A DNA stretch of 64,000 nucleotides from Streptomyces sp. SAI-135 (GCF_029893805.1 NZ_JARXYP010000002.1:8556001-8620000); one strand, 5' to 3'; positions 31,401 through 38,807 are shown, counted from the first letter of the stretch. Numbers and translations are program-made. The notes: a model not told the origin generated them from the sequence alone.

Positions 31401-32485
31401 GCGAAGGGGAACGTCACCTCGCCCACTCCGTGTCCGTTGAGCCAGATCTCGGCCTTGTGGTTGACGCCGTCGAACTCCAGCCAGACGTGCCGTCCGCTGC
31501 CGGTGCGCAGGCCGCGGGGCAGGTCGAAGTCCCGCCGGTACCACCAGGAGTGACGGGACAGCGCCTCGGGGATGCGCAGGTTGTTCAGCCCCGCGACCGG
31601 GTCGGGCAACTTGCCCTGGTCGACCAGGGTGCCCAGGACGGTGCCGGGCACGGTCGCGGGCAGCCAGCGGCTGGTGTCCGTGCCGGTCCGCGACAGGGCC
31701 GGGCCGTCGCCGTCCGCCCAGTCGTCCATGGTGAGCGTCCATCCCGACTCCAGCGGCACCGTGCCGTCGGCGGCGACCGTGAGCCGGGGCGCGTCGTGCT
31801 GGTGGGTGCCCCAGTCGGTCCAGCCGGTGGCCTCGGGACGCCGGCCCGGGGCGGTGCCGTACACCGCGAAGCCGTTGAGGCCGAGCGGGTTGTCGCTGGA
31901 TCGCCGGCGGGCCGTCATCCGTACCCAGCGTGCCGTGACGGGGACCGACAGGGGGATGTCCACGACGCCGCCGGTGCCGGCCGTGGTGCGGTAGACGCTG
32001 CTCCAGGACTCGCGGTCGCGGGACGTCTCGACGACGAACTCCCTGGCGTAGCTGGAGAGTATCTCCTTGCCGGTGGTGCCCGACCGGGGGTTGCCCTCGG
32101 TCGGAGGGGTGAACACCGGGTCGCTCGCGTCGGCTTCGAAGGTCAGCCGTACGCGGTCGACGCGGCAGGCCGCCTCCAGGTCGACCTCGATCCACTGCGG
32201 GTCGCCCGCCCCGGCCCGCCATCCGGTGCCGCGGACCCCCGGTCCGGGGAGCGCGTCCACCGCGAACTCGGCGGGAGTCGGGGCGTAGGCCTGCGAGGAG
32301 ACCCGGACCGGGCGGTAGGCGGCGAGCTCACCCGGCGCGGCGGAGGCGGTGGCGTCGGCGGTTCGGGGGGCGGCTTCGGCGGCCGGTGCGAAGACCGCGC
32401 CGAGGCCGAACCCGGCCAGCAGCGTCGAGCCGGTCGCGACGAGAGTGCGTCGGGAGGGGTGTCGCGGACACGCCTGTTCGACCAT
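28403..32485 (-). CDS. Exported GH2 glycoside hydrolase with discoidin modules
   Basis: A 1360-residue protein, starting at ATG 32485 with a Tat-like signal (PSRRTLVATGSTLLAGFGLG). Residues about 45-215 form an F5/8-type (discoidin) carbohydrate-binding module. The GH2 sugar-binding and Ig-like domains follow, up to FGIRQFGYEYDTPLKF (about 570). About 280 residues of tandem discoidin sequence are then inserted (SSAFADDQWIRVDLGS and SSAYEDNQWLQVDLGA repeats) before ISVNGVRVLVRGGNWGWDEL restarts the catalytic barrel (about 855). The acid/base Glu is in WCGANEGNPP (about 965) and the nucleophile Glu probably in HTEIGMP (about 1030). This fits the exo-beta-glucosaminidase or mannosidase branch of GH2; substrate uncertain. 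Confidence 0.9.
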   Translation of the reverse strand: MVEQACPRHPSRRTLVATGSTLLAGFGLGAVFAPAAEAAPRTADATASAAPGELAAYRPVRVSSQAYAPTPAEFAVDALPGPGVRGTGWRAGAGDPQWIEVDLEAACRVDRVRLTFEADASDPVFTPPTEGNPRSGTTGKEILSSYAREFVVETSRDRESWSSVYRTTAGTGGVVDIPLSVPVTARWVRMTARRRSSDNPLGLNGFAVYGTAPGRRPEATGWTDWGTHQHDAPRLTVAADGTVPLESGWTLTMDDWADGDGPALSRTGTDTSRWLPATVPGTVLGTLVDQGKLPDPVAGLNNLRIPEALSRHSWWYRRDFDLPRGLRTGSGRHVWLEFDGVNHKAEIWLNGHGVGEVTFPFARSAHDITGLLAAEGGNALAVRVSPMPVPGSPGDKGPAGEAWVDAGANTMNLNSPTYLASSGWDWMPAVRDRAAGIWNHVRLRSTGHIVIGDPRVDTALPELPDLSVAELTVTIPVRNADTTDHEATVSAAFGDVRVSRTVTVPAGKDIDVIFTPDAFNALRLKNPDLWWPNGLGEPTLHELTLTARTGGAESDRRTTRFGIRQFGYEYDTPLKFTPSSDAYTQTVQLGDQRARHVRVRCLTRATDWGSSLWTLSVFDSARPGTDLALHAPAEASTTDEDGHAAANATDGDPNTRWSSAFADDQWIRVDLGSVQSFDRVDLVWEQAYARTFVVQVSADGDQWTDAASVDNTAVPLPFNSGDASLRVTDFEARTARYVRLSCGVRNTSWGNSLWSLAVIDSAEPGTDLALHRDARASSEEDGHPAAHATDGAPGTRWSSAYEDNQWLQVDLGASRRFDRVAVVWEQAYPKTYTVQVSDDGDTWTDVTTVTNTPDPLKISVNGVRVLVRGGNWGWDELLRRMPAERMDAAVRMHRAMNFTMIRNWVGSSNREEFYAACDAHGILVWNDFPNAWGMDPPDHEAFVSTARDTVLRYRIHPSVAVWCGANEGNPPAAVDEGMRKAVQSQVPGVLYQNNSAGGIVTGGGPYGYVEPERYFDPSTYGSKDFGFHTEIGMPVVSTAASTRAMVGEDGPEWPIGGAWYLHDWSERGNQAPQNYKAAVETRLGTARDLDDFTRKAQFVNYENFRAMFEAWNANLWDNASGLMLWMSHPAWHSTVWQTYDYDFDVNGAYFGCRNACEPLHVQADPVKWQVIAVNHTRQVLKGATVRAETYDLSGRRIAGTRTARVDVEPAASVPAFTAAPAEDLPDLHLLRLTLTDGAGKVRSRNTYWRCRTPEALRALNQARQAKLSASLTKVSGDGERRTATATVRNRGSEVAAMVRLSLLDEDGTRVLPTLYDDNYLWLLPGESRTVTLSWPASALPSNRPRLRAEGYNTPPVTARG

Positions 32486-32557
32486 GTGTAGTCGTCCAAT
32501 CACAACGGGTGAGAGAGGATGGTGCGGATCGTCGACTGCGGGGGTCGCCCTCCGCTC

Positions 32558-32571
32558 TGACAACGTTGCCA
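32558..32571. promoter_or_regulatory. LacI-type operator upstream of the GH2 gene
   Basis: TGACAACGTTGCCA is a near-perfect dyad centred on the CG that marks LacI-family sites (AACGTT core). It lies 73 bases upstream of the GH2 start, where many sugar-hydrolase genes carry such sites. No LacI gene is in the window. Confidence 0.55.
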
Positions 32572-32678
32572 TAGGCTGTGGCGGCGGACACGTTCCTGTC
32601 AAGACCTGTGACGACGTGTGGGTCTCGTCCCTTTCGTGCCCGGAGTGGAAGACAGGTGAATGCAAGGCTCGCGCGCCC

Positions 32679-32699
32679 GTCACCTGGTAAGAGGGTGAC
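32679..32699. promoter_or_regulatory. Operator GTCACC-N9-GGTGAC (perfect), orphan
   Basis: Arms at 32679-32684 and 32694-32699 flank the centre TGGTAAGAG. An ATG at 32702 follows at once, but its frame has no coding character and runs into the CGNR terminator. The nearest gene in the other direction is GH2, 193 bases away. It may be the leftover control site of a lost gene. The rest of 32486-32818 holds only the LacI-type site and the terminator. Confidence 0.75.
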
Positions 32700-32764
32700 T
32701 CATGAAGGGCTGGCTTTTTGGCACATGTTTCGTGCGCGCTCGCACTCGGTCCACGGAAACGCCT

Positions 32765-32797
32765 CGAGCCCGGCGCACCACCGGTGCGCCGGGCTCG
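32765..32797 (-). terminator. Strong hairpin terminator after the CGNR gene
   Basis: A perfect 15 bp stem (CGAGCCCGGCGCACC / GGTGCGCCGGGCTCG) with a 3-base loop lies 21 bases past the CGNR stop codon. Confidence 0.85.
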
Positions 32798-32818
32798 GGT
32801 GACTCTTCGGCCCGAAGC

Positions 32819-33382
32819 TCAGCGGCCGGCCGTGGCCGGCGCGGACTTCTTCCGGGCGCGGTACGCGGCGGCCTTGATCTTGTTGCCGCAGGACTCCATG
32901 CCGCACCACTGGCGCCGCATGCCCCGTGAGCGGTCGATGTAGACCCGGGTGCACTCGGGGTTGCCGCACTCCTTCATCAGGGGCACGTCGGGGCCGCTGA
33001 GCAGCTCGACGGCCTGACGGGCGACGGTCGCGAGTGCCTGCTCGGGCGTCGCGTCGGTGTGCCGACCTGCCAGGGTGAGCTGCGGAGTCGCGGGCGCCTT
33101 GCGCGCGGCCGCGTTGAGCACGGCGAGCGCCTCCCGGTCGAACTGCTCGCCGAGCCGGCGGTCGGTGACGAGCCGGTAGACGGCTTCGCGTACGGTGGTG
33201 GCTTCCTGGACGTCGGCCTCCTTCCCCGGCGTGATCGCGTCCACGAGCCCGGACTCGAGGTACCAGGCGTTCAGGCGCTCCGGCGTCACGAACATCTCGA
33301 ACCGGGTCGAGCGTCGGGCCCGGAGCGTGGCCGCGAAGTCGAGAGCCGGGTGCCCGCATACGAAGACATGGTCAAGATTCAC
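32819..33382 (-). CDS. CGNR zinc-finger (ABATE-domain) transcriptional regulator
   Basis: A 187-residue regulator. Residues 1 to about 125 are the ABATE (putative stress-sensing) domain, beginning NLDHVFVCGHPALDFAATL, with AVYRLVTDRR and VARQAVELLSG segments. Residues about 135-180 form the CGNR zinc finger: ECGNPECTRVYIDRSR, then RRQWCGMESCGNKIKAAAYR; two C-x4-C pairs bind zinc. The signature tetrad is CGNK instead of CGNR. The start is GTG 33382. A GTCACC-N9-GGTGAC-type site abuts the start codon (33383-33403), so autoregulation is very likely. It is the best local candidate for the regulator of the eleven-site regulon. Confidence 0.92.
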   Translation of the reverse strand: MNLDHVFVCGHPALDFAATLRARRSTRFEMFVTPERLNAWYLESGLVDAITPGKEADVQEATTVREAVYRLVTDRRLGEQFDREALAVLNAAARKAPATPQLTLAGRHTDATPEQALATVARQAVELLSGPDVPLMKECGNPECTRVYIDRSRGMRRQWCGMESCGNKIKAAAYRARKKSAPATAGR

Positions 33383-33403
33383 ATCACCATCTTGACAGGT
33401 GAC
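33383..33403. promoter_or_regulatory. Operator (ATCACC-N9-GGTGAC) at the CGNR start codon
   Basis: Arms at 33383-33388 and 33398-33403 flank the centre ATCTTGACA; the first base is A instead of G. On the minus strand the right arm ends directly at the GTG start, so a bound protein would block initiation on a very short or leaderless mRNA. I see no supported gene in 33404-33538. Confidence 0.8.
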
Positions 33404-33538
33404 TTATGGGGATGCAAGAACCGTCACCCCTCCAACCGGTTCGGCCCGGTCCTGCTCGGGACCCGTGTCCGCGAGTCGCGCCGCGCCGGGCGCGACCGCG
33501 CTGGTCAGAGCTGTTGTGCGGGCCCCCTGGTGTGCGGC

Positions 33539-35170
33539 TCATGGCTTCAGTCGCAGCTCGCGGCCCTGCCAGCGGCGCCGCAGCCAGCGGTCGTGACTGG
33601 CGACCACGATCGCGCCGGGGCCCGGACCCAGCGCGGCCTCCAGTTCGTCGCACAGGGCGGGGGAGAGGTGGTTGGTGGGTTCGTCGAGGAGGAGGAGCTG
33701 CGGCGGACGTGCGACCAGGAGGGCCAGCGCGAGGCGCCTGCGCTGGCCCACGGACAGATGGCCGACCGGCTTGTCCAGATCCGCCTCGTGGATCAGCCCG
33801 AGTGAGCCCAGCGGCACCTTCTCGGCCCGCCGGGCGCCCAGCGTCTGCTCGTAGGTGTCGCGGACCGTGCGGGCGGGAAGCTCGAACGCGGTGTCCTGCG
33901 TGAGCAGCCCCACCGTCAGCCCGCCCCGCCGGTGCACCTCGCCCCCGGCCGGGAGACGTCCGGCGAGTACGGCCAGGAGCGTCGACTTGCCCGCGCCGTT
34001 GCCCCCCGTGACCAGCAGCCGGTCGGTCGGTGAGACCTCCAGCCCGTTCAGTGAGAGGCGCCCCGGGATCCGTACGTCTAGCAGCGAGACCAGGGGACCG
34101 GAGCCCTCCTCACCGCACGAGGCCAGTTCCGCGGCGGCGAACCGGAGCGGGCGCGGCGGCTCGCCGACCCGGTTGCGCTCCAGCTCCTCCAGACGCCGGG
34201 TGGCGTTGCGGACCCGGCGGGAGATCTGGCTCTGCACCCGGCCCGCCCGGTGCCCGTAGCCCATCTTCTCGTTGTCGGTGGGGCCCCGGTCCGGCGCGAC
34301 CCGGTGCGCGGTCACACCCGCCGTCTGCCGCAGCTGCGCCAGCTCCTCCTGTTCCTCGGCGTACCGCCGCTCCCAGCGTTGCCGCTCGGCCCGCTTCTCC
34401 GCGAGGTAGGCGCTGTAACCGCCGCCGTAGCGGACCGGGCCGTCCACCGCCGGGTCGAGGTCGATCAGGTCGGTGCAGACTGCGTCGAGGAAGGCCCGGT
34501 CATGGCTGGCGGCGACCACGGTTCCGGGCAGGTCGCGGAGCTGCTCCTCCAGGAACCCGGCGGCCCCGTCGTCGAGGTGGTTGGTGGGCTCGTCCAGCAG
34601 CAGCGCCGGGGGCCGCCGTACGAGCAGGGCGGCCAGGGCGAGACGGCCGCGCTGCCCGCCGGAGAGCGAACCGAGCGTGCGGTCGTGCCCGAGCGCTCCG
34701 AGGCCCAGGCCGTCCAGCACCAGGGCCGCACGGCGGTCGGCGTCCCAGGACTCGCGGTCCTGGGCCTGCTCCAGGCGCCTGCCGTAGGAGTCGAGGAGGT
34801 CCTGGTGGGCGGGGTCGTCCTCGGGGACGTGAGCGAGTTCCGTGCCGAGCCGGTCCAGCTCGGCGAGGTCCTCGCGGGCCTCGCGCAGTGCCTCGTACAG
34901 CACTACGGCGATGGTGGCGCCGGCGTCGTAGGGCATCTCCTGGTGGAGGAAGCCCAGGTCGGCGGGGCGGGTGACGCTGCCCGCGTCGGGGGTGTCCACG
35001 CCGGCGAGAACGCGCAGCAGGGTGGACTTTCCGGCGCCGTTCTCGCCGATCAGGCCGATGCGCCGGCCGGGAGCGGCGGTCAGGGAGATGCCGTCGAGGA
35101 CGCGGCGGTCGCCGAGTGTGCGGACGACGTCGTGGGCGAGCAGTGCCGGCTGCACAGGGTGCTGGGACAT
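33539..35170 (-). CDS. ABC-F family ATPase (second of a tandem pair)
   Basis: A 543-residue soluble twin-ATPase without TM segments. Walker A1 is GLIGENGAGKSTLLR (about residues 36-50), signature 1 is LSGGQRGRLALAA (about 162), and Walker B1 is ALLLDEPTNHLDD. After a charged linker (RAERQRWERRYAEEQEEL), Walker A2 is VTGGNGAGKSTLLAVL (about 360), signature 2 is LSVGQRRRLALAL, and Walker B2 is LLLLDEPTNHLSP. ABC-F proteins act on the ribosome, either as antibiotic-resistance (ribosome protection) or translation factors. ATG 35170 is chosen for homology. It is 79 bases downstream of a second ABC-F gene, so they are probably one operon. Confidence 0.9.
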   Translation of the reverse strand: MSQHPVQPALLAHDVVRTLGDRRVLDGISLTAAPGRRIGLIGENGAGKSTLLRVLAGVDTPDAGSVTRPADLGFLHQEMPYDAGATIAVVLYEALREAREDLAELDRLGTELAHVPEDDPAHQDLLDSYGRRLEQAQDRESWDADRRAALVLDGLGLGALGHDRTLGSLSGGQRGRLALAALLVRRPPALLLDEPTNHLDDGAAGFLEEQLRDLPGTVVAASHDRAFLDAVCTDLIDLDPAVDGPVRYGGGYSAYLAEKRAERQRWERRYAEEQEELAQLRQTAGVTAHRVAPDRGPTDNEKMGYGHRAGRVQSQISRRVRNATRRLEELERNRVGEPPRPLRFAAAELASCGEEGSGPLVSLLDVRIPGRLSLNGLEVSPTDRLLVTGGNGAGKSTLLAVLAGRLPAGGEVHRRGGLTVGLLTQDTAFELPARTVRDTYEQTLGARRAEKVPLGSLGLIHEADLDKPVGHLSVGQRRRLALALLVARPPQLLLLDEPTNHLSPALCDELEAALGPGPGAIVVASHDRWLRRRWQGRELRLKP

Positions 35171-35249
35171 GGGGAACCGTCCAACGTGTTGGGTGTTCGG
35201 CCCGCGGGGCGTGTCGCCTCGGACGCGGGCCACGTCGCACGTCGGCGGT

Positions 35250-36884
35250 TCACACCTCGGGAGCGCCCGTCTCCGTGAGGTCGCCGTCGGCCAGCCGCAG
35301 CCAGCGGTTCGCACCGATCTCCGCGAGGAACCGCTCGTCGTGGCTGACCACGATGAAAGCGCCCTGGTAGGAGTTGAGCGCGCCCTCCAGCTGCCCGGCG
35401 CTGACCAGGTCGAGGTTGTTGGTCGGCTCGTCGAGCAGCAGCAGGTGCGGAGCCGGTTCGGCGCACAGCACACAGGCCAGAGTGGCGCGCAGGCGTTCGC
35501 CGCCGGAGAGCACACCGACCGGCAGGTGGGCGCGGGCGCCCCGGAAGAGGAAGCGGGCGAGCAGGTTCATCCGCTCTGCCTCGGGCCGCTCGGGCGCGAA
35601 GGCGGCGAAGTTCTCCGCCACCGTGCGGTCCAGGTCCAGCAGGTCCAGGCGCTGCGAGAGGTAGGCGATCCGGCCGTCACCGCGCCTGATCTCGCCGCTG
35701 TCCGGGGCGAGGTCACCGGTGATCAGCCGCATCAGGGTGGTCTTTCCTGCGCCGTTGGGGCCGGTCAGGGCGATACGTTCGGGGCCGCGGACGGTGAGGT
35801 CGAGGCCGTGGCCGGCGAACACGGGCTTGTCGGCGAGGCGGACCTGCATGCCCTCACCGATGAAGAGGTTGCGCCCGGCGGGCACCTGGGTGTCGGGCAG
35901 GTCCAGGGTGAGGCGCTGCTCGTCGCGCAGGGCACGCCCGGCCTCGTCGAGGCGGGCCTTGGCGTCGCTGACGCGGGAGGCGTGCAGGGTGCCGGACCTG
36001 CCCGCGGCCTCCTGCGCGCCGCGCTTCATGGTGCCGGCGAAGATCTTGGGCAGGCCCGCGTTCTTGAGGTTCCTGGAGGCGTTGCTCATACGGCGCTCGG
36101 CGCGCTCGCGGGCCTGCTGCATCTCCCGTTTCTCCCGCTTGAGCTCCTGCTCGGCGTTGCGGACGTTCTTCTCGGCGACCTCCTGCTCGGCCCGCACGGC
36201 TTCCTCGTACTCGGTGAAGTTGCCGCCGTAGAGACGGAGTTCGTCGCTGCCCAGCTCGGCGATGCGTTCCATGCGGTCGAGGAGTGCGCGGTCGTGGCTG
36301 ACCAGCAGCAGGCAGCCGGTGAAGTCCGACAGGACGTCGTAGAGCTTGTGGCGGGCCCCGCTGTCGAGGTTGTTGGTGGGTTCGTCGAGCAGCAGGACGT
36401 CGGGGCGCTTGAGCAGCTGGGCGGCGAGGCCGAGGGAGACGACCTGGCCGCCGCTGAGCGTGCGCAGGCTGCGGTCCAGGGCGAGTCCGGCCAGGCCCAG
36501 ACGGTCGAGCTGGGCGCGGGTGCGCTCCTCGATGTCCCAGTCGTCGCCGATGGTGGCGAAGTGCTTCTCGTCCACGTCGCCGGACTCGACGGCGTCCAGG
36601 GCGCGGACCACGTCGGCGATCCCCAGGACCTCGGCGACGGTGAGGTCGCCGGTCAGCGGAAGGCTCTGCGGGAGGTGGCCGAGGGTGCCGCTTACGGTCA
36701 ACGAGCCGGAGGCGGGGCGGAGTTCACCGGCGAGCAGCCTGAGCAGAGTGCTCTTGCCCGAGCCGTTGGGGGCGACCAGGCCGGTGCGGCCGCTGGTCAC
36801 TGTGAAGGACAGGTCCTGGAAGACCGGGGTGTCGTCGGGCCAGGCGAAGGAGAGGTTCGAGCAGACGATCGCGGCGTCGGACAT
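35250..36884 (-). CDS. ABC-F family ATPase (first of a tandem pair)
   Basis: A 544-residue twin-ATPase. Walker A1 is GLVAPNGSGKSTLLR (about residues 34-48), signature 1 is LSGGQVVSLGLAAQ, and Walker B1 is VLLLDEPTNNLDS. A long helical linker (AEQEVAEKNVRNAEQELKRE..) corresponds to the P-site tRNA interaction motif that reaches the peptidyl-transferase centre in resistance ABC-Fs. Walker A2 is LTGPNGAGKTTLMR (about 375), signature 2 is LSGGERLRATLA, and Walker B2 is LLLLDEPTNNLDL. It differs clearly from the downstream pair member, so this is not a recent duplication. A leader of over 300 bases precedes ATG 36884. Confidence 0.9.
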   Translation of the reverse strand: MSDAAIVCSNLSFAWPDDTPVFQDLSFTVTSGRTGLVAPNGSGKSTLLRLLAGELRPASGSLTVSGTLGHLPQSLPLTGDLTVAEVLGIADVVRALDAVESGDVDEKHFATIGDDWDIEERTRAQLDRLGLAGLALDRSLRTLSGGQVVSLGLAAQLLKRPDVLLLDEPTNNLDSGARHKLYDVLSDFTGCLLLVSHDRALLDRMERIAELGSDELRLYGGNFTEYEEAVRAEQEVAEKNVRNAEQELKREKREMQQARERAERRMSNASRNLKNAGLPKIFAGTMKRGAQEAAGRSGTLHASRVSDAKARLDEAGRALRDEQRLTLDLPDTQVPAGRNLFIGEGMQVRLADKPVFAGHGLDLTVRGPERIALTGPNGAGKTTLMRLITGDLAPDSGEIRRGDGRIAYLSQRLDLLDLDRTVAENFAAFAPERPEAERMNLLARFLFRGARAHLPVGVLSGGERLRATLACVLCAEPAPHLLLLDEPTNNLDLVSAGQLEGALNSYQGAFIVVSHDERFLAEIGANRWLRLADGDLTETGAPEV

Positions 36885-37195
36885 GGAGGCGACCTCGAAA
36901 GGACGGAGGGCAGAGCGGGTACCACTGCCCTGGGCAGACGTGGGAAAAGGGGTCGACGAAACGGACCACCTCGGCAGCGCTCCGTGCGCGCCGGCCGGTG
37001 GCCGTCAGATCCGGATCTCACCCGGAGATGTCGTCTTCACCCACCACGTCTGTGACTCCTCGATCGACGGTCGATGTCTCCACGAGCTTAACAGCCGACC
37101 CTCCGACCGGTCGACGGGTTTTGCCCCGGGACGGCCTCATACGTGTGCGCCAATGTCCCGGCTGTTTGACAGCCCCGTCTACGCATGCCAGCATC
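36885..37195 (-). other. Long leader/promoter region of the ABC-F pair
   Basis: About 310 bases without a gene. It contains the dyads ATCGAC-G-GTCGAT (37063-37075) and CTGCCC-A-GGGCAG (36927-36939). It also contains a short frame from GTG 36969 (VRFVDPFSHVCPGQWY..) that overlaps the ABC-F start in another frame. Resistance-type ABC-F genes are often controlled by ribosome-mediated attenuation in such leaders; the parts here are suggestive only. Confidence 0.35.
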
Positions 37196-37216
37196 GTCAC
37201 CAGTTGAACCGGTGAC
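37196..37216. promoter_or_regulatory. Operator GTCACC-N9-GGTGAC (perfect)
   Basis: Arms at 37196-37201 and 37211-37216 flank the centre AGTTGAACC. It lies 51 bases upstream of the MsrP-like gene. Confidence 0.85.
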
Positions 37217-37267
37217 GAAGTCGAATCTGCTCGACAGGGGCCACATGTGCCGGAAGGAGCGCACACC

Positions 37268-37990
37268 ATGGCGGACAAGCCGAAACCGAGGACCGGGGGC
37301 GCACCGGTGGGACGGCGGACGATGCTGGGCATGCTCGGCGCGGGTGCGGCCGGGCTCGCCGCCGCGCCCTACCTCCAGCGAGGGTGGGAGGGTTTCCTGG
37401 CCGCGGCCTCGGAGGTCGACGCGACGGGCCTGACCGGACTGCTCCCCAACCCGGGCGGCTTCCGCTACTACAGCGTCGTCGGTTCGGTCCCGCACAAGGA
37501 CGAGACGAACTACGCGCTCACCGTCGGCGGGCTGGTGGAGCGCCCGAAGACGTACACCCTCGACCAGCTGCGCGCGATGCCGCGGGCCCGAGTCGTCCAC
37601 GACGTGCTGTGCACCGACGGATGGCGCGTGGACAACACGCCCTTCGAGGGGGTGCGGCTCGCGGACCTCCTCGACGACGCCGGCGTGCGCCCCTCGGGAG
37701 CCGCGATCCGGTTCACCTGCTTCGACGGCGCCTACAGCGAGAGCCTCACGCTGGAACAGGCCCGCCGCTCGGACGTCCTGGTGGCACTGAACATGCAGGA
37801 CAAGCCCATCACCCACGCGCACGGAGGCCCGGTCCGCCTCTACGTGGCACCCATGTACTTCTACAAGTCGGCCAAGTGGCTGTCCGGCATCTCGGTCACC
37901 GACAAGGTCGTTCCCGGCTACTGGGAGGAGCGCGGTTATGCGGTCGACGGCTGGCTCGACGGAGAAGACCGGCACGGCGACGCGGCCTGA
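37268..37990 (+). CDS. Molybdopterin-dependent oxidoreductase (SUOX/MsrP-like), Tat-exported
   Basis: A 240-residue enzyme. The Tat signal is GRRTMLGMLGAGAAGLAAAP (about residues 16-35). The sulfite-oxidase-fold domain includes the Mo-ligand Cys in VVHDVLCTDGWRVDNTPFEG (about residue 117) and the later segments IRFTCFDGAYSES and HGGPVRLYVAPMYFYKSAKWL. It lacks the C-terminal dimerisation domain of true sulfite oxidases, as do MsrP/YedY proteins. MsrP repairs oxidised methionine in exported proteins using electrons from a membrane cytochrome b; the next gene supplies such a protein. AAGGAG lies eight bases upstream of ATG 37268. Confidence 0.87.
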   Translation: MADKPKPRTGGAPVGRRTMLGMLGAGAAGLAAAPYLQRGWEGFLAAASEVDATGLTGLLPNPGGFRYYSVVGSVPHKDETNYALTVGGLVERPKTYTLDQLRAMPRARVVHDVLCTDGWRVDNTPFEGVRLADLLDDAGVRPSGAAIRFTCFDGAYSESLTLEQARRSDVLVALNMQDKPITHAHGGPVRLYVAPMYFYKSAKWLSGISVTDKVVPGYWEERGYAVDGWLDGEDRHGDAA

Positions 37991-38639
37991 ACACGAGGGC
38001 CGCATACGTCGGTTCAGCACCGCCGAGCGCATGGTCCACCGTGCCACCGGCTACCTGATGCTCCTCTGCCTGGTCACCGCCGCCTGCCTCTACCTCGGAC
38101 CACTCGCCCAACTCGTCGGGCGGCGGCACCTGATGGTCACCGTCCACGAGTGGTCCGGCATCACGCTGCCCGTGCCCTTCCTGCTCGGGCTCCTCTCACC
38201 CGCCTTCCGTGCGGACCTGCGCCGCCTCAACCGCTTCGCGGTGTACGACCGCCAGTGGCTGCGCGCCGTCCGCAGGCGCCGTACCTCGCCCGAGGCGCGC
38301 CCGGCCGGCAAGTTCAACGCGGGACAGAAGCTCTACGCGGGCTGGATCGCCGGTGCGGTACTGGTGATGATGTTCACCGGTCTGCTGATGTGGTTCATGG
38401 GGCTGCTGCCCTTCATCTCCCGTACCAGCACGATCTTCGTCCACGACATCCTGGCCTGGGCGATTGCTTTCGTGATCCTCGGTCACCTGCGCAAGGCGTT
38501 CGAGGACCCCGAGGCGCGGCTGGGCATGCGCACCGGATACGTCAGCCTCTCCTGGGTTCGGCAGCATCATTCGCGGTGGCTGCATGAGGAGCAGGAACGT
38601 GACGCTGCCTCAGACACGGTGGACCGTCGGATGACCTAA
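37938..38639 (+). CDS. Cytochrome b-type membrane protein (partner of the molybdoenzyme)
   Basis: A 233-residue membrane protein. It has about four TM segments, with His residues placed to bind haem: MVHRATGYLMLLCLVTAACL, LMVTVHEWSGITLPVPFLLG, KLYAGWIAGAVLVMMFTGLL and FVHDILAWAIAFVILGHL. This is the di-haem cytochrome b561/formate-dehydrogenase-gamma pattern rather than the MsrQ fold. Its start overlaps the molybdoenzyme gene by 53 bases, which implies translational coupling. It probably passes quinol electrons to the exported enzyme. A shorter start near MVHRATG cannot be excluded. Confidence 0.83.
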   Translation: MRSTAGSTEKTGTATRPEHEGRIRRFSTAERMVHRATGYLMLLCLVTAACLYLGPLAQLVGRRHLMVTVHEWSGITLPVPFLLGLLSPAFRADLRRLNRFAVYDRQWLRAVRRRRTSPEARPAGKFNAGQKLYAGWIAGAVLVMMFTGLLMWFMGLLPFISRTSTIFVHDILAWAIAFVILGHLRKAFEDPEARLGMRTGYVSLSWVRQHHSRWLHEEQERDAASDTVDRRMT

Positions 38640-38786
38640 CGGGTGCGCCACTGGGCGCGGCCGGCGGCCGTCGACATGGACCGTCAACTGCTGTCGTCGG
38701 CACCCGCGTTGCCTGCCGGCCTGGAGTCGGGTCGACAGTCGCCAGCACATTCCCTGGTGTCTGATCTCGATGCGCATGTGTTGTCG

Positions 38787-38807
38787 TCACCGCTTTAAAT
38801 GGTGATA
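38787..38807. promoter_or_regulatory. Operator GTCACC-N9-GGTGAT (one mismatch)
   Basis: Arms at 38787-38792 and 38802-38807 flank the centre GCTTTAAAT. It lies 88 bases upstream of the tannase-like gene, in an otherwise gene-free region of 256 bases. Confidence 0.8.

Noticed and set aside
28961..32491. Very long plus-strand open frame (over 1100 codons) opposite the GH2 gene
   Set aside because: It is a shadow of the GC-rich GH2 gene: the sequence is Val/Gly/Arg-rich without domains, and the minus-strand protein has full GH2 motifs.
32702..32929. Plus-strand gene starting at the ATG just after the orphan operator
   Set aside because: Codon use is not coding-like, it is Arg/Thr-rich without motifs, and it runs through the CGNR terminator hairpin.
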